A stretch of DNA of 64,000 nt from the NCBI GenBank assembly GCA_964408735.1, contig CAYPAX010000004.1:11646-75645 (forward strand). The letters are read 5' to 3'. Position numbers and translations under genes: made by a program. Below, in pieces: positions 45,632-53,825 of this stretch (positions within the stretch are counted from its first letter, which is position 1; every line of letters starts with the position of its first letter). The notes beneath the pieces were generated by a model. The model made no database searches. It had not been told where the DNA came from and saw nothing but the letters and a program-made list of their open reading frames with translations. The DNA is from UBA7887 sp964408735. Lineage in GTDB: Bacteria > Pseudomonadota > Alphaproteobacteria > UBA7887.

Positions 45632-45931
45632 TTATTCGGCAGGCGCAGGGCGCCGGCAGCAATTTTCCATCAGATAGCCAACCAGCGAATCCACTGCGCT
45701 GTAGTTGGCCGAGTAGATCAGCGAGCGCCCATCCTTGCGGCGCCTGACAAGTCCGGCGCTGTGCAACTCCTTGAGGTGGAAGGAGAGGGTGGCCCCCGTC
45801 ACGGAAAGCGAATCCGCGAGGTGACCCGGCGAAAGGCCCGCCGGGCCTGCCGCGACGAGCCTGCGAAACACCGTCAGGCGGGTTTCCTGGGCGAGGGCGG
45901 AGAGGGCTGTTACTGCGGTATTCATTTCCAT
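45632..45931 (-). CDS. arsR: ArsR/SmtB-family transcriptional regulator
   Basis: The 99-aa winged-helix repressor has ALAQETRLTVFRRLV, the recognition-helix region LSVTGATLSFHLKELHSAG and wing RRKDGRSLIYS. There is no CVC metal motif in helix alpha-3, but a CC pair near the C-terminus (MENCCRR) could bind As(III), as in ArsR proteins that respond to organoarsenicals. It is the first gene of the arsR-arsI-isomerase operon, ends 20 nt before arsI, and probably represses its own transcript. Confidence 0.88.
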   Translation of the reverse strand: MEMNTAVTALSALAQETRLTVFRRLVAAGPAGLSPGHLADSLSVTGATLSFHLKELHSAGLVRRRKDGRSLIYSANYSAVDSLVGYLMENCCRRPAPAE

Positions 45932-45964
45932 AATTCGAGAAATATCAAAATACGATGCCGCCCG

Positions 45965-46738
45965 TCAAGCCCAAATCGCAAACCCATCTCCCAGCAACTT
46001 GACGCCGAGCACGATCATGAAGCCGTGGCAAAGCCGGTAAAACAGCAGCGAATTCAAGTGCTTGTGCACGTTGAGGCCGAGCCAGATGGAGAGGGGCACC
46101 AGCCAGACCAGGGCCAGGGCTGTGGTCATGTTCTCGGTCGAGAACTGTCCCAGCCAGGCATAGGGCAGCAATTTCATGTAGTTGATGGCGGCGAACAGCA
46201 TGGCGGTGGTGCCGACGAACAGGGTCTTGTCGAGAGCCTGCGGCAACAGGTAGACGCCGATCGGCGGGCTGCCGGCATGGGCGAGGAAACTGGTGAAGCC
46301 GGACACCCCGCTCCAGAACGTGCCCCTGCCGCGATGGGCCTTGGCGGGTTCCAGGCGTTTGGGGCCGATAAAGTAACGGGCGCCGAAAACCACGGCGATG
46401 ATCCCCACCAGCAGCTCCACGTGGCGCTCTTCGAGGTGGCTGACCGATACCGTGCCGAGCGCAATGCCGAGCGCCGCGCCGGGAATCATGATCGCCAGAT
46501 TGCGCCCGTCCCAGGTGCGGCGAAACGCCCAGCACGTCATCAGATCCATCAGGCAGAGCACCGGCAAGAGGATCGCCGCCGCCTGGAAGACCGGCATGCC
46601 GAGCGCCATCAGCGGCACCGCCAGGCCGCCGAGCCCGGTCCCGAAGCCCGCTTTCGATACGCCCAGCAACAGAACCGCGGGAACGGCGACGGCGTAGAAC
46701 CAGGGGTCTGCGATGATCGGCGGCAGGCTATCCAGCAT
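45965..46738 (-). CDS. sulfite exporter TauE/SafE family membrane protein
   Basis: The 257-aa protein has seven to eight hydrophobic helices and the repeated motif of the TauE/SafE family (LLLGVSKAGFGTGLGGLAVP in the first half; VSGFTSFLAHAGSPPIGVYLLP in the second). Members export sulfite, sulfoacetate or other organic anions. The ATG at 46738 overlaps the end of the Ldh-type gene by 11 nt, so it is likely part of that operon. The arsR start lies 34 nt beyond its stop. Confidence 0.88.
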   Translation of the reverse strand: MLDSLPPIIADPWFYAVAVPAVLLLGVSKAGFGTGLGGLAVPLMALGMPVFQAAAILLPVLCLMDLMTCWAFRRTWDGRNLAIMIPGAALGIALGTVSVSHLEERHVELLVGIIAVVFGARYFIGPKRLEPAKAHRGRGTFWSGVSGFTSFLAHAGSPPIGVYLLPQALDKTLFVGTTAMLFAAINYMKLLPYAWLGQFSTENMTTALALVWLVPLSIWLGLNVHKHLNSLLFYRLCHGFMIVLGVKLLGDGFAIWA

Positions 46739-47810
46739 CCAGGGCAGGGCGGTTGATGCCGACCAGATCGGCGGTCTCCAGCAGCGAGCGCCAGGTGGTG
46801 TCCTCCAGCGGAATGCCATTGGCCTCGTAGGCATCGCGCTTCCTGCGTTCCGGCTCGCCCGGCATCATCACGGGCGCGTTCGGGTCGATCGGCTTGGCGC
46901 TTTGCGCGAAGTCCAGATAGCGCGCCACCTCGGCCGCGAAACCGCCGCCCGCATCGAAGGTCGGCACGTTCATGTAGATGGACAGCATGCCGTTGGACAG
47001 TTGATCGACGCCGGTCTTGCCGGCGCCGCTGGTGGACAGCGCACCGGCCAGCAGCTCGCACATGATGGCCAGTCCAGAGCCCTTGTGCTCGCCCATGGCG
47101 CGGATGGCGCCGCTGCCGACGCTGCTGCTGAGCGGCCGCTTCTCTGTGATCGGCCCGTAGATTACCGACTGATCGGTGGTGAAGTTGCCGTCCTTGTCGA
47201 CCAGGGCGCCTTCCGGAAGCGGCTTGCCGCCGTCGACCGAGACCATGACCTTGCCCTCGGCGACGATCGAGGTGGCGAAATCGAGGATCACAGGTTCTTC
47301 GCCCGCCACCGGCACGCCGATGGCAAAAGGGTTGGTGGACATGCGCCGCTCGGCGGCGCCGAAAGGCGCCACCAGCAGGCCGATGCCCGAGGTGTTGACG
47401 AAATGGATCGAGACCATGCCTGCATTGGCGGCGCGGATCGGCCAGTCGCCGACGCGCCCGAGATGACTGACATTGGTGATGCCGACCACCGAGACGCCAT
47501 GCTTCCTGGCTTTTTCGATGCCCAGATCAACAGCCTGTTCGGCGATGGTCTGGCCAAAGCCGAAATGGCCGTCGACGATGGCCATCGCCTCGGTGTCCGT
47601 GACCGTGGTGATCTTCTGGCCCGGGTTCACCTTGCCGTTGCGCATCGAGCTGACGTAACGGGGCACGCGGATGACACCATGGCTGGGGTGGCCGGCGAGA
47701 TTGGCGCCGACGAGATAGCGGGCGACGCGCTCGCCCTCCTCGCGGTCGCAGCCCGCTGCGGTGAAGATATCGGCGGTGAAGCCGCGCAATTGATCGGCAG
47801 TGATGTCCAT
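46728..47810 (-). CDS. Ldh-family (malate/L-lactate/ureidoglycolate type) NAD(P)-dependent dehydrogenase, copy 2
   Basis: The 360-aa protein belongs to the type II malate/L-lactate dehydrogenase family, which lacks a Rossmann fold. Markers: HPSHGVIRVPRYV with the catalytic His, ITNVSHLGRVGDWP, FVNTSGIGLLVAPFG and NPFAIGVPV, and GEHKGSGLAIMCELLAGALS. It is a tandem paralog of the next gene upstream (47825-48895). Substrates in this family are 2-keto acids and related hydroxy acids; the exact one is unknown. It overlaps the TauE-type exporter gene. Confidence 0.9.
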   Translation of the reverse strand: MDITADQLRGFTADIFTAAGCDREEGERVARYLVGANLAGHPSHGVIRVPRYVSSMRNGKVNPGQKITTVTDTEAMAIVDGHFGFGQTIAEQAVDLGIEKARKHGVSVVGITNVSHLGRVGDWPIRAANAGMVSIHFVNTSGIGLLVAPFGAAERRMSTNPFAIGVPVAGEEPVILDFATSIVAEGKVMVSVDGGKPLPEGALVDKDGNFTTDQSVIYGPITEKRPLSSSVGSGAIRAMGEHKGSGLAIMCELLAGALSTSGAGKTGVDQLSNGMLSIYMNVPTFDAGGGFAAEVARYLDFAQSAKPIDPNAPVMMPGEPERRKRDAYEANGIPLEDTTWRSLLETADLVGINRPALDAG

Positions 47811-47824
47811 TGTCTTGACGTTCC

Positions 47825-48895
47825 TTATGTGTCGCGCCCGGCAAGGCGGGCTATCTCGTCGTTGTTTATGCCGACTTTGGCGGCGGTCTCGGCAAGCTGC
47901 GTCCAGGTGTTGTCGTCGAGGGGAATGCCGCCCGCCATGCGCTCGGCCTTGTTGCGCAGCTCCGGGTCGCCAGGCATGAGGATCTCGCCCCCTTCCTCGG
48001 CCAACGGCGAGCTCTTGACCCATTCGGTAAGGCCGCTCACTTCGCCGGCAAAGCTTTCGCCGGCGACCGTGTTGGGGTCGATGTAGATCGAGCACATGCC
48101 GTTGACGATCTTCTTGGCCGTCGGATTGTTGGGATTCGAACAACCGCTGCCCGTGATGGCGCCGGCCATGACCTCGCACAGCACCGACAGCACATAGCCC
48201 TTGTGCTCCCCGATGGTAAGGATGGCGCCGGGCGGATCGGCGTAGAAGGCTTCCGGGTCGGTGGTCGGCTCGCCCTTGCCGTCGAGGATGGCGTTCTCCG
48301 GCATCGGCACGCCCTTGTTGCGGGCGACGCGGATCTTGCCTTCGGCGATAACGCAGGTCGAGAGGTCGGCGATGATCGGCTCGCCGCCCGCCACAGGTAT
48401 GCCGGCAGCGATGGGATTGGCGGACAGCCGCCGCTTGATACCGCCGAAGGGGGCAACCAGAATGCCGCCGCCCGAGGTATTGACGAAATGCAGGGAGACC
48501 AGCCCTTGTGCCGCGGCGCGGATGGCCCAATCGCCGACGCGCCCAACATGGCCGGCATTGCGCAGGCCGACGAGCGAAAGACCGGACTTGCGGCATTTCT
48601 CGATGCCGTAGTCCACGGCCTGTTCGCCGATGCTCTGGCCGAAGCCGAAATTGCCGTCGAGAACCGCCATGGAGTCGTTTTCGAAGACCACCGAGATCTT
48701 CTGGTTGGGCACCAGCTTGCCTTCCTGAACCCACTGCACATAGGCGGGCACGCGGATCACCCCGTGGCTGTCGTGGCCGACCAGATTGGCTTCGACGAGA
48801 TGTCTGGCGATGGTCCCTGCCTCTTCGTCGGAGCTTCCCGCATGGCGGAAGATCGCCGCGGTCAGCGCGGCCAGCTTGTCATGTTGTACGCTCAT
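47825..48895 (-). CDS. Ldh-family NAD(P)-dependent dehydrogenase, copy 1
   Basis: The 356-aa protein shares its domain with the following gene: HDSHGVIRVPAYVQWV, LRNAGHVGRVGDWAIR, FVNTSGGGILVAPFGG, NPIAAGIPVAGGEP, and GEHKGYVLSVLCEVMAGAIT. GGGGAGGAAA precedes the ATG. Two diverged tandem copies suggest a duplication followed by specialisation, perhaps for two related hydroxy acids. It follows the PLP dehydratase gene by 20 nt. Confidence 0.9.
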   Translation of the reverse strand: MSVQHDKLAALTAAIFRHAGSSDEEAGTIARHLVEANLVGHDSHGVIRVPAYVQWVQEGKLVPNQKISVVFENDSMAVLDGNFGFGQSIGEQAVDYGIEKCRKSGLSLVGLRNAGHVGRVGDWAIRAAAQGLVSLHFVNTSGGGILVAPFGGIKRRLSANPIAAGIPVAGGEPIIADLSTCVIAEGKIRVARNKGVPMPENAILDGKGEPTTDPEAFYADPPGAILTIGEHKGYVLSVLCEVMAGAITGSGCSNPNNPTAKKIVNGMCSIYIDPNTVAGESFAGEVSGLTEWVKSSPLAEEGGEILMPGDPELRNKAERMAGGIPLDDNTWTQLAETAAKVGINNDEIARLAGRDT

Positions 48896-48915
48896 GGTTT
48901 CCTCCCCACTCCGTT

Positions 48916-49857
48916 CTAACCGATGCCGTCGGCGCCCGCCCCGCAAACCAGGCTGCACACGCGCTTGCCGGCAATATCGCCTATCCTGCCGTCCAGAAAG
49001 GCGGCCGTCGCCGCGGCCCCGCCGAGCTCGGCGGCAACGCCGAATTCCCGCCATAGCCAGCGCGAGGCGGCGAGCATGTCGTCGTCGCTAACCAGCACGA
49101 TGTCTTCGACGCAGTCCTTTACGATGTCGAGCACCATCTGATCGGTGGTCAGGGACGCCAGCACGCCGACTTGCGTGTCGATGCTGTCGAGGGCGACCAG
49201 CTTGCCGGCTTGAACGCTCTTCTGCAATGTCGGGGCGCCGACGGGCTCGACACCGATGATCCGGGTTTGCGGGCTGAGTGCCTTCACCGCCACGGCCATG
49301 CCGGCGATCAGGCCGCCCCCTCCGATGGCGATCACGAGCACGTCGAGGTCGGGAATCTGTTCGACGATCTCGAGGCCGAGGGTGCCCTGTCCCGCCACCA
49401 CCAGATCGTCGGCGAAGGGGTGGACATAACACAGGCCGTCCGCTTCGGCCGCGGCGAGGGCGGCATCGTTGGCGTCGTCCCAGACCTTGCCGTGGGTTAC
49501 GATATCGGCTCCCCAGGTGGCGAGCGCGTCATGCTTCGCTTGCGGCGTGCCTTCGGGCAGGAAGACGCGCGCCGGGGCGCCGGCGCGCCAGCCGGCATAG
49601 GCGACGCCGCTGCCGTGATTGCCGCCGGAGGCCGTGACCAGGCCTCGCGCCAGGTCCGCTTCGTCGAGGCAGGCGACCATGTTGCTGGCGCCGCGGGCCT
49701 TGAAGGACCCTGATATCTGTTGGCATTCGAGCTTCAGCCAAAGCTCTGCATCGGCTACAGCCGTCTCGCGCATCGGTCCCGCAGATATCACAGGCGTTCG
49801 CCGGATCTTGCCGTCGATACGCTGCCGCGCGGCATTGACGTCTTCCAGGGTGATCAT
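48916..49857 (-). CDS. PLP-dependent threonine/serine dehydratase family (IlvA/hydroxyaspartate type)
   Basis: The 313-aa fold-type II PLP enzyme has the Schiff-base Lys in QISGSFKARGAS, SGGNHGSGVAYAG, and the phosphate-binding GGGGLIAGMAVAV. It lacks a C-terminal ACT regulatory domain, so it is a catabolic threonine/serine dehydratase, serine racemase or threo-hydroxyaspartate dehydratase rather than biosynthetic IlvA. Together with the Ldh-type enzymes next to it, a pathway turning a hydroxy amino acid into a 2-keto acid and then a hydroxy acid is plausible. Its ATG overlaps the acyl-CoA dehydrogenase stop (ATGA). Confidence 0.85.
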   Translation of the reverse strand: MITLEDVNAARQRIDGKIRRTPVISAGPMRETAVADAELWLKLECQQISGSFKARGASNMVACLDEADLARGLVTASGGNHGSGVAYAGWRAGAPARVFLPEGTPQAKHDALATWGADIVTHGKVWDDANDAALAAAEADGLCYVHPFADDLVVAGQGTLGLEIVEQIPDLDVLVIAIGGGGLIAGMAVAVKALSPQTRIIGVEPVGAPTLQKSVQAGKLVALDSIDTQVGVLASLTTDQMVLDIVKDCVEDIVLVSDDDMLAASRWLWREFGVAAELGGAAATAAFLDGRIGDIAGKRVCSLVCGAGADGIG

Positions 49858-51047
49858 GCCATGGCCTTTCGCGTGCGGCTGGCAATTCGCTTGGCAAGTG
49901 CCCAGCGGTGCACTTCGGACGGCCCGTCATAGATGCGGAAGGGCCGCACCTCGCGCCACAGACGCTCGACCAGGGTGTCGTCGGTCACGCCCATGCCGCC
50001 GAGCACCTGCATGCAACGGTCGACGACGCGGAACAAGGCCTCGGAGCTGATCACCTTGGCCATGGAGGATTCCGAGCGCGCTTCGCCGCCATTGTCGATG
50101 ATCCAGCAGGCCTGCCAGGTGGCGAGCCGGGTGACATGCATGTCCATCTCGTTGTCCGCGAGCTTGAATCCGACGCCCTCGTGCTCCGCCAGCGGCTTGC
50201 CGAAGGCCTGACGCTCCACGGCGTACTTGCAGGCGATGTCGTGGGCGCGCTGGGCAGCGCCGAGCCAGCGCATGCAGTGGGTGAGGCGGGCAGGGGCGAG
50301 GCGAACTTGGGCATAGCGGTAGCCTTCGCCGATCTCTCCCAGCACCTGGTCGGGCGTCACCTTGAGGTCGTGGAAGCGGAGCTCGCAATGGCCGCCGGCG
50401 AAGCTTGATTCCATGGTGTCCTGCAGGCGCACGCGCTCGATGGCGGGATCGTCGTTGTCGACCAGAAACATGGTGGCGCCCTTGCCGCGCTCGATGGCAT
50501 CCGCTGTGCGTGCCATGATGATGTTGAGCTTGGCGCCGTCGAAGCCGGTGATGAACCATTTGTGGCCGTCGATGACCCAATGGTTGCCGTCCTGGCGGGC
50601 GGTGGTGCCGAGCATGGTGGGGTCGGCGCCGGCGCCGCCCTGAGGCTCGGTCATGGAGAAGCAGGATCGGATATCGCCGGCCGCGAGCGGGCGCAGCCAC
50701 TGTTCCTTTTGCTCCTCGGTAGCCACCTCCTCGAGCAGGTGCATGTTGCCTTCGTCTGGGGCCGAGCAATTGAGCGCTTGCGGTCCGAGCAGGGAATAGC
50801 CGGCGGCCTCGAAGACCACTGCCATCTCGCGCATATTGAGGCCCAGCCCGCCATACGCCTTGCCGACATGCGGGCTCAGCAGGCCGGCTTCGCGCGCCTT
50901 GGCGGTGAGCTCGCCGCGCAAGGAATCTTCCGGCCCGTGCGCGGCCTCGCGCGGGTCGCCTTCGCAAGGGATCACCACGTCGCGGATGAAGGCCTGGGTG
51001 CGTGCCTGCAGCTCTTCGAGCTCGGGGCTCAGGGAAAAGTCGATCAT
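49854..51047 (-). CDS. acyl-CoA dehydrogenase, ACAD10/11-like
   Basis: The 397-aa flavoenzyme shows the acyl-CoA dehydrogenase signatures: CFSMTEPQGGAGADPTML, HKWFITGFDGAKLNIIMARTD-type middle strand, RQAFGKPLAEHEGVGFKLAD, and QVLGGMGVTDDTLVERLWRE near the C-terminus ending DGPSEVHRWALAKRIA. Full length and FAD-binding pattern look intact. It lies directly after an APH-family kinase gene (17 nt), a pairing that mirrors the fused kinase-dehydrogenase of ACAD10/11 and the LvaA-LvaC pair, which convert 4-hydroxyacyl-CoAs. Confidence 0.9.
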   Translation of the reverse strand: MIDFSLSPELEELQARTQAFIRDVVIPCEGDPREAAHGPEDSLRGELTAKAREAGLLSPHVGKAYGGLGLNMREMAVVFEAAGYSLLGPQALNCSAPDEGNMHLLEEVATEEQKEQWLRPLAAGDIRSCFSMTEPQGGAGADPTMLGTTARQDGNHWVIDGHKWFITGFDGAKLNIIMARTADAIERGKGATMFLVDNDDPAIERVRLQDTMESSFAGGHCELRFHDLKVTPDQVLGEIGEGYRYAQVRLAPARLTHCMRWLGAAQRAHDIACKYAVERQAFGKPLAEHEGVGFKLADNEMDMHVTRLATWQACWIIDNGGEARSESSMAKVISSEALFRVVDRCMQVLGGMGVTDDTLVERLWREVRPFRIYDGPSEVHRWALAKRIASRTRKAMA

Positions 51048-51064
51048 TCTCGTAAGCGTCCTCG

Positions 51065-52123
51065 TCAATCGGCGCGGCCGCGCGCCACTTCGTGGGCCAT
51101 CTGCATGATTCCCCAGCCGGCATCGGCGAAAGGGGCATAGCGGGGATTGTCGACCGTGCCGCGGCGATACTGCGCGTGAAGCTGCACGAATACCACCGCC
51201 AGCTTGAACATGGCCAGCACGCGGTGGAAGCGGAACCCGGAGAGGTCGCGCCCGCTGCGTCTCGCATAGAGGTCTCGCGCTTTGCCGCGGGACATGGAGC
51301 CGGGCGCGCCGGTCGGCATCTGGTCGATGATGGTCATGCAGTCGGGGTCGCCCGGCTCGGCCCAATAGCTGAGCAGGGTGGCGAGATCGAACAATGGGTC
51401 GCCGCGTGTCGCCTGGTCCCAGTCGATCATGGCCACGGCACGGGTCGGCTCGTTGCGGTCGAGCAGCAGGTTGTCGAGCTTGAAGTCGTTGTGCAGCAGG
51501 GTGGCATCGCCGACGCCCGGGAGGTTGGCTGTGAGCCAGGCCGCGACCTCGCGCGAGGGTGCTGCCGGTTCGCCGTCGCTGGCCAGGCCGAGGCGCTTGT
51601 CCCAGCCTTTGACGGCGCGCTCGAGAAATCCTGCCGGCTTGCCGAAATCGTCGAGTCCGACATCGGCCGGATCCACGTTGTGGAGATTGACAAGGCTTTC
51701 AACCAAGAGCGCGCAGATGTCGTGGCGCTCGGTCTCGCTCAGCCCTTCCGGCCAGGCGCCGCCCCGGATGGCGGCGCCGTCGCGATATTCCATGATCAGG
51801 AAGTGGGCGCCGAGCACGGCCTCGTCCTCGCAATAGAGCAGGCTCCGTGGCGCCAGGTCGAAGGCTTGCCAGAGGCGGCTCAGCACGCGGTGCTCGCGTG
51901 CCATGTCGTTGGCGCCGGGCGGCAGCTTGCCGAGCGGCGGGCGGCGCAGCACGCAGGGTTTGCCGTCGAGGTGCACGAGATAGTTGAGATTGCCCATGCC
52001 GCCGGCGAACTGGCGCGGCGGGTCGTCGATTTCGAGGCTATGGCCCGCCGCCGCCAGATAGCGCTCGAGCTGCTGCCAGGGCAGCGCCGTGATGTCGTCG
52101 GGGTTCCGGAAATCCTCGCTCAT
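51065..52123 (-). CDS. APH-family phosphotransferase (acyl-CoA dehydrogenase-associated)
   Basis: The 352-aa protein has the aminoglycoside-phosphotransferase/choline-kinase fold: N-lobe GGMGNLNYLVHLDGKPCVLRR is the nucleotide loop region, catalytic loop LLHNDFKLDNLL (HxDxxxxN with Asp), and MIDWDQATRGDPLFDLA with the metal-binding Asp. Paralogs located beside acyl-CoA dehydrogenases phosphorylate 4-hydroxyacyl-CoA in bacteria and as part of mammalian ACAD10/11. Antibiotic resistance is unlikely given this context. It is divergent from the SDR at 52194, with 70 bp between starts. Confidence 0.85.
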   Translation of the reverse strand: MSEDFRNPDDITALPWQQLERYLAAAGHSLEIDDPPRQFAGGMGNLNYLVHLDGKPCVLRRPPLGKLPPGANDMAREHRVLSRLWQAFDLAPRSLLYCEDEAVLGAHFLIMEYRDGAAIRGGAWPEGLSETERHDICALLVESLVNLHNVDPADVGLDDFGKPAGFLERAVKGWDKRLGLASDGEPAAPSREVAAWLTANLPGVGDATLLHNDFKLDNLLLDRNEPTRAVAMIDWDQATRGDPLFDLATLLSYWAEPGDPDCMTIIDQMPTGAPGSMSRGKARDLYARRSGRDLSGFRFHRVLAMFKLAVVFVQLHAQYRRGTVDNPRYAPFADAGWGIMQMAHEVARGRAD

Positions 52124-52193
52124 GGCCGGGCCGACAATTGCAATTTCCCGCGCCTTCGGCAATGGTGCCGCGACACGATATGGGGAGGACGGC

Positions 52194-52943
52194 ATGGCCG
52201 GACGTTTGCAGGACAAGGTGGCTTTGGTCACGGGCGCGGGCTCGGGTTTCGGCGAGGGAATCGCCAAGCGCTTCGCGGCCGAGGGCGCCAAGGTCGTGGT
52301 CGCCGATATCGATACGGAGGCTGGCCAGCGCGTGGCCGACGAGATCGGCGGCGCTACTTTCGTCGAGGCGGACGTCGCCGACAGCGCCGCCAGCCAGGCC
52401 ATGTTCGACGCCACGAAAGCAGCTTATGGTGGTGTTGATATATCGGTTCTCAACGCGGCTATCGGCATGAGCCCGTGCCCCCTGGCCGAGACCGAGGACG
52501 AGTTCTTCGACCGCATCTTCCACATCAACGTGCGCAGCGTCTTTCTCGGCCTCAAACATTCGGTCAAAGCCATGCAGGGCAAGGGTGGTTCCATCATCGT
52601 AACGGTCTCCACCGCGGCCATCCGACCTCGGCCTAATCTTGCAGTCTACAACTCGACCAAAGGCGCCCTGGTGCCCATGTGCAAGGCGCTGGCGCTGGAG
52701 GTCGCCGACCAGGGCATTCGCGTCAACGGCATCTGCCCGGTCGCCGGCGAGACGGCGATGCTCGAAGTGTTCCTCGGCGACGCCGATCCGGTCGACGGTC
52801 GCACCGCCTTCAAGAACACGGTTCCCCTCGGTCGCCTCAGCACGCCCGCGGACATCGCCAACGCCGCCCTGTTCTTCGCCGACGACGAAAGCTCGCTGGT
52901 CACCGGAACCATGCTCGAGATCGACGGCGGGCGCTGCATCTAG
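52194..52943 (+). CDS. SDR-family dehydrogenase (3-oxoacyl reductase type)
   Basis: The 249-aa classical SDR has the NAD(P) motif VTGAGSGFGEGIAKRFA, SVLNAAIG (variant of NNAG), the catalytic Ser in IIVTVSTAAIRP and the YxxxK motif as YNSTKGALVP, then LEIDGGRCI at the end. GGGGAGGAC precedes the ATG. It is divergent from the APH/ACAD pair and could supply the keto-to-hydroxy reduction before them, like LvaD, but SDR specificity cannot be read from sequence. A DUF1289 gene follows after 3 nt. Confidence 0.9.
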   Translation: MAGRLQDKVALVTGAGSGFGEGIAKRFAAEGAKVVVADIDTEAGQRVADEIGGATFVEADVADSAASQAMFDATKAAYGGVDISVLNAAIGMSPCPLAETEDEFFDRIFHINVRSVFLGLKHSVKAMQGKGGSIIVTVSTAAIRPRPNLAVYNSTKGALVPMCKALALEVADQGIRVNGICPVAGETAMLEVFLGDADPVDGRTAFKNTVPLGRLSTPADIANAALFFADDESSLVTGTMLEIDGGRCI

Positions 52944-52946
52944 GCC

Positions 52947-53117
52947 ATGGGCGTCGTCTCACCATGCGTTTCCGTCTGCATCATGGACACCGCAAGCGGC
53001 TATTGCCAAGGCTGCAAGCGCACGCTGACGGAAGTGGCGGAGTGGATGCTCTACAGCGACGATGAAAAGCGTGCGGTCCTGGCCGAGCTGAAGACGCGCG
53101 AGATCAGGAGCGCTTGA
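52947..53117 (+). CDS. DUF1289 domain small protein
   Basis: This 56-aa protein starts MGVVSPCVSVCIMD and continues with YCQGCKRTLTEVAEWM, the DUF1289 pattern of four cysteines (SPCVxxC and CxGC) that probably binds zinc or an Fe-S cluster. The function of the family is unknown. It starts 3 nt after the SDR stop and its end overlaps the convergent O-methyltransferase gene by 14 nt. Confidence 0.88.
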   Translation: MGVVSPCVSVCIMDTASGYCQGCKRTLTEVAEWMLYSDDEKRAVLAELKTREIRSA

Positions 53118-53763
53118 CCGCCAGGATCAGGCCGTCGCCCATGGGCAGCAGGCTCATGGTCACGCGCTCGTCCGTATGGACCTTGGTATTGAAGTCCCTG
53201 AGGGCCAGGGTGCTCTTGCGGGTGTTCTCCGGATCCGCCACCGAGCCGCCCCAGAGCACGTTGTCGACCACGATCAGGCCACCGGGCCTGAGCAAGGTCA
53301 GCGCCTGCTCGTAATAGCCGGCGTAAGCGACTTTGTCGGCATCGATGAAGGCGAAATCGTAGCTGCCCGCCTCGCCGGCCGCGATCAGGGCATCGAGGGT
53401 CTCGCCGGCGGCGCCGATGCGCAGGTCGATGCGCTCCGCCACGCCGGCCTCCTGCCAGAATGCCTGCCCCACGGCCGCCGCCTCGGCGTCCACGTCGCAG
53501 GCGATCACGCGGCCGTCCGCCGGCAGGGCCATGGCGATGGCGAGCGTGGCGTAGCCGGTGAAGACGCCGACCTCGAGGCAGTTGCGCGCGCCAGTCAGCC
53601 CGACCAGCAGGCCGAGGAACTGCGCCACCTCGGGCGGCGAGATCATTTCCGCCAGGTGCCGTCCCGCCGTGGCCTCGCCGAGCCGGCGCTGGATATCGGT
53701 TTCGCGCACCGAGTTGGCGCACAGGTAATCGTAGATTTCCGGCGTCAGGCTGATGTATTTCAA
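53104..53763 (-). CDS. O-methyltransferase family 3 (catechol/caffeoyl-CoA type)
   Basis: The 219-aa SAM-dependent enzyme has motif I CLEVGVFTGYATLAIAMAL, acidic DVDAEAAA, and FIDADKVAYAGYYEQAL followed by VVDNVLWGG, the metal-binding pattern (Asp, Asp-Asn) of divalent-cation-dependent O-methyltransferases. Natural substrates include catechols and caffeoyl-CoA-like phenols. The TTG at 53763 follows AGGAGA at good spacing and precedes KYISLTPEIYDYL, the typical start; the upstream ATG at 53853 would overlap the divergent dehydratase gene's start. Confidence 0.88.
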   Translation of the reverse strand: MKYISLTPEIYDYLCANSVRETDIQRRLGEATAGRHLAEMISPPEVAQFLGLLVGLTGARNCLEVGVFTGYATLAIAMALPADGRVIACDVDAEAAAVGQAFWQEAGVAERIDLRIGAAGETLDALIAAGEAGSYDFAFIDADKVAYAGYYEQALTLLRPGGLIVVDNVLWGGSVADPENTRKSTLALRDFNTKVHTDERVTMSLLPMGDGLILAVKRS

Positions 53764-53825
53764 GAATTCTCTCCTGCCCGTCTGATACCCTGCCGGCAAC
53801 ATCTCATCAAGACGGGGCAGCGGCA

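Noticed and set aside
46728..48734. 668-codon minus-strand frame
   Set aside because: Only its C-terminal 360 codons are a gene (Ldh-type); the first part is an out-of-frame reading of the upstream paralog.
51065..52123. Aminoglycoside resistance gene
   Set aside because: The fold is shared, but the setting beside an acyl-CoA dehydrogenase and the lack of any resistance context favour a metabolic kinase.
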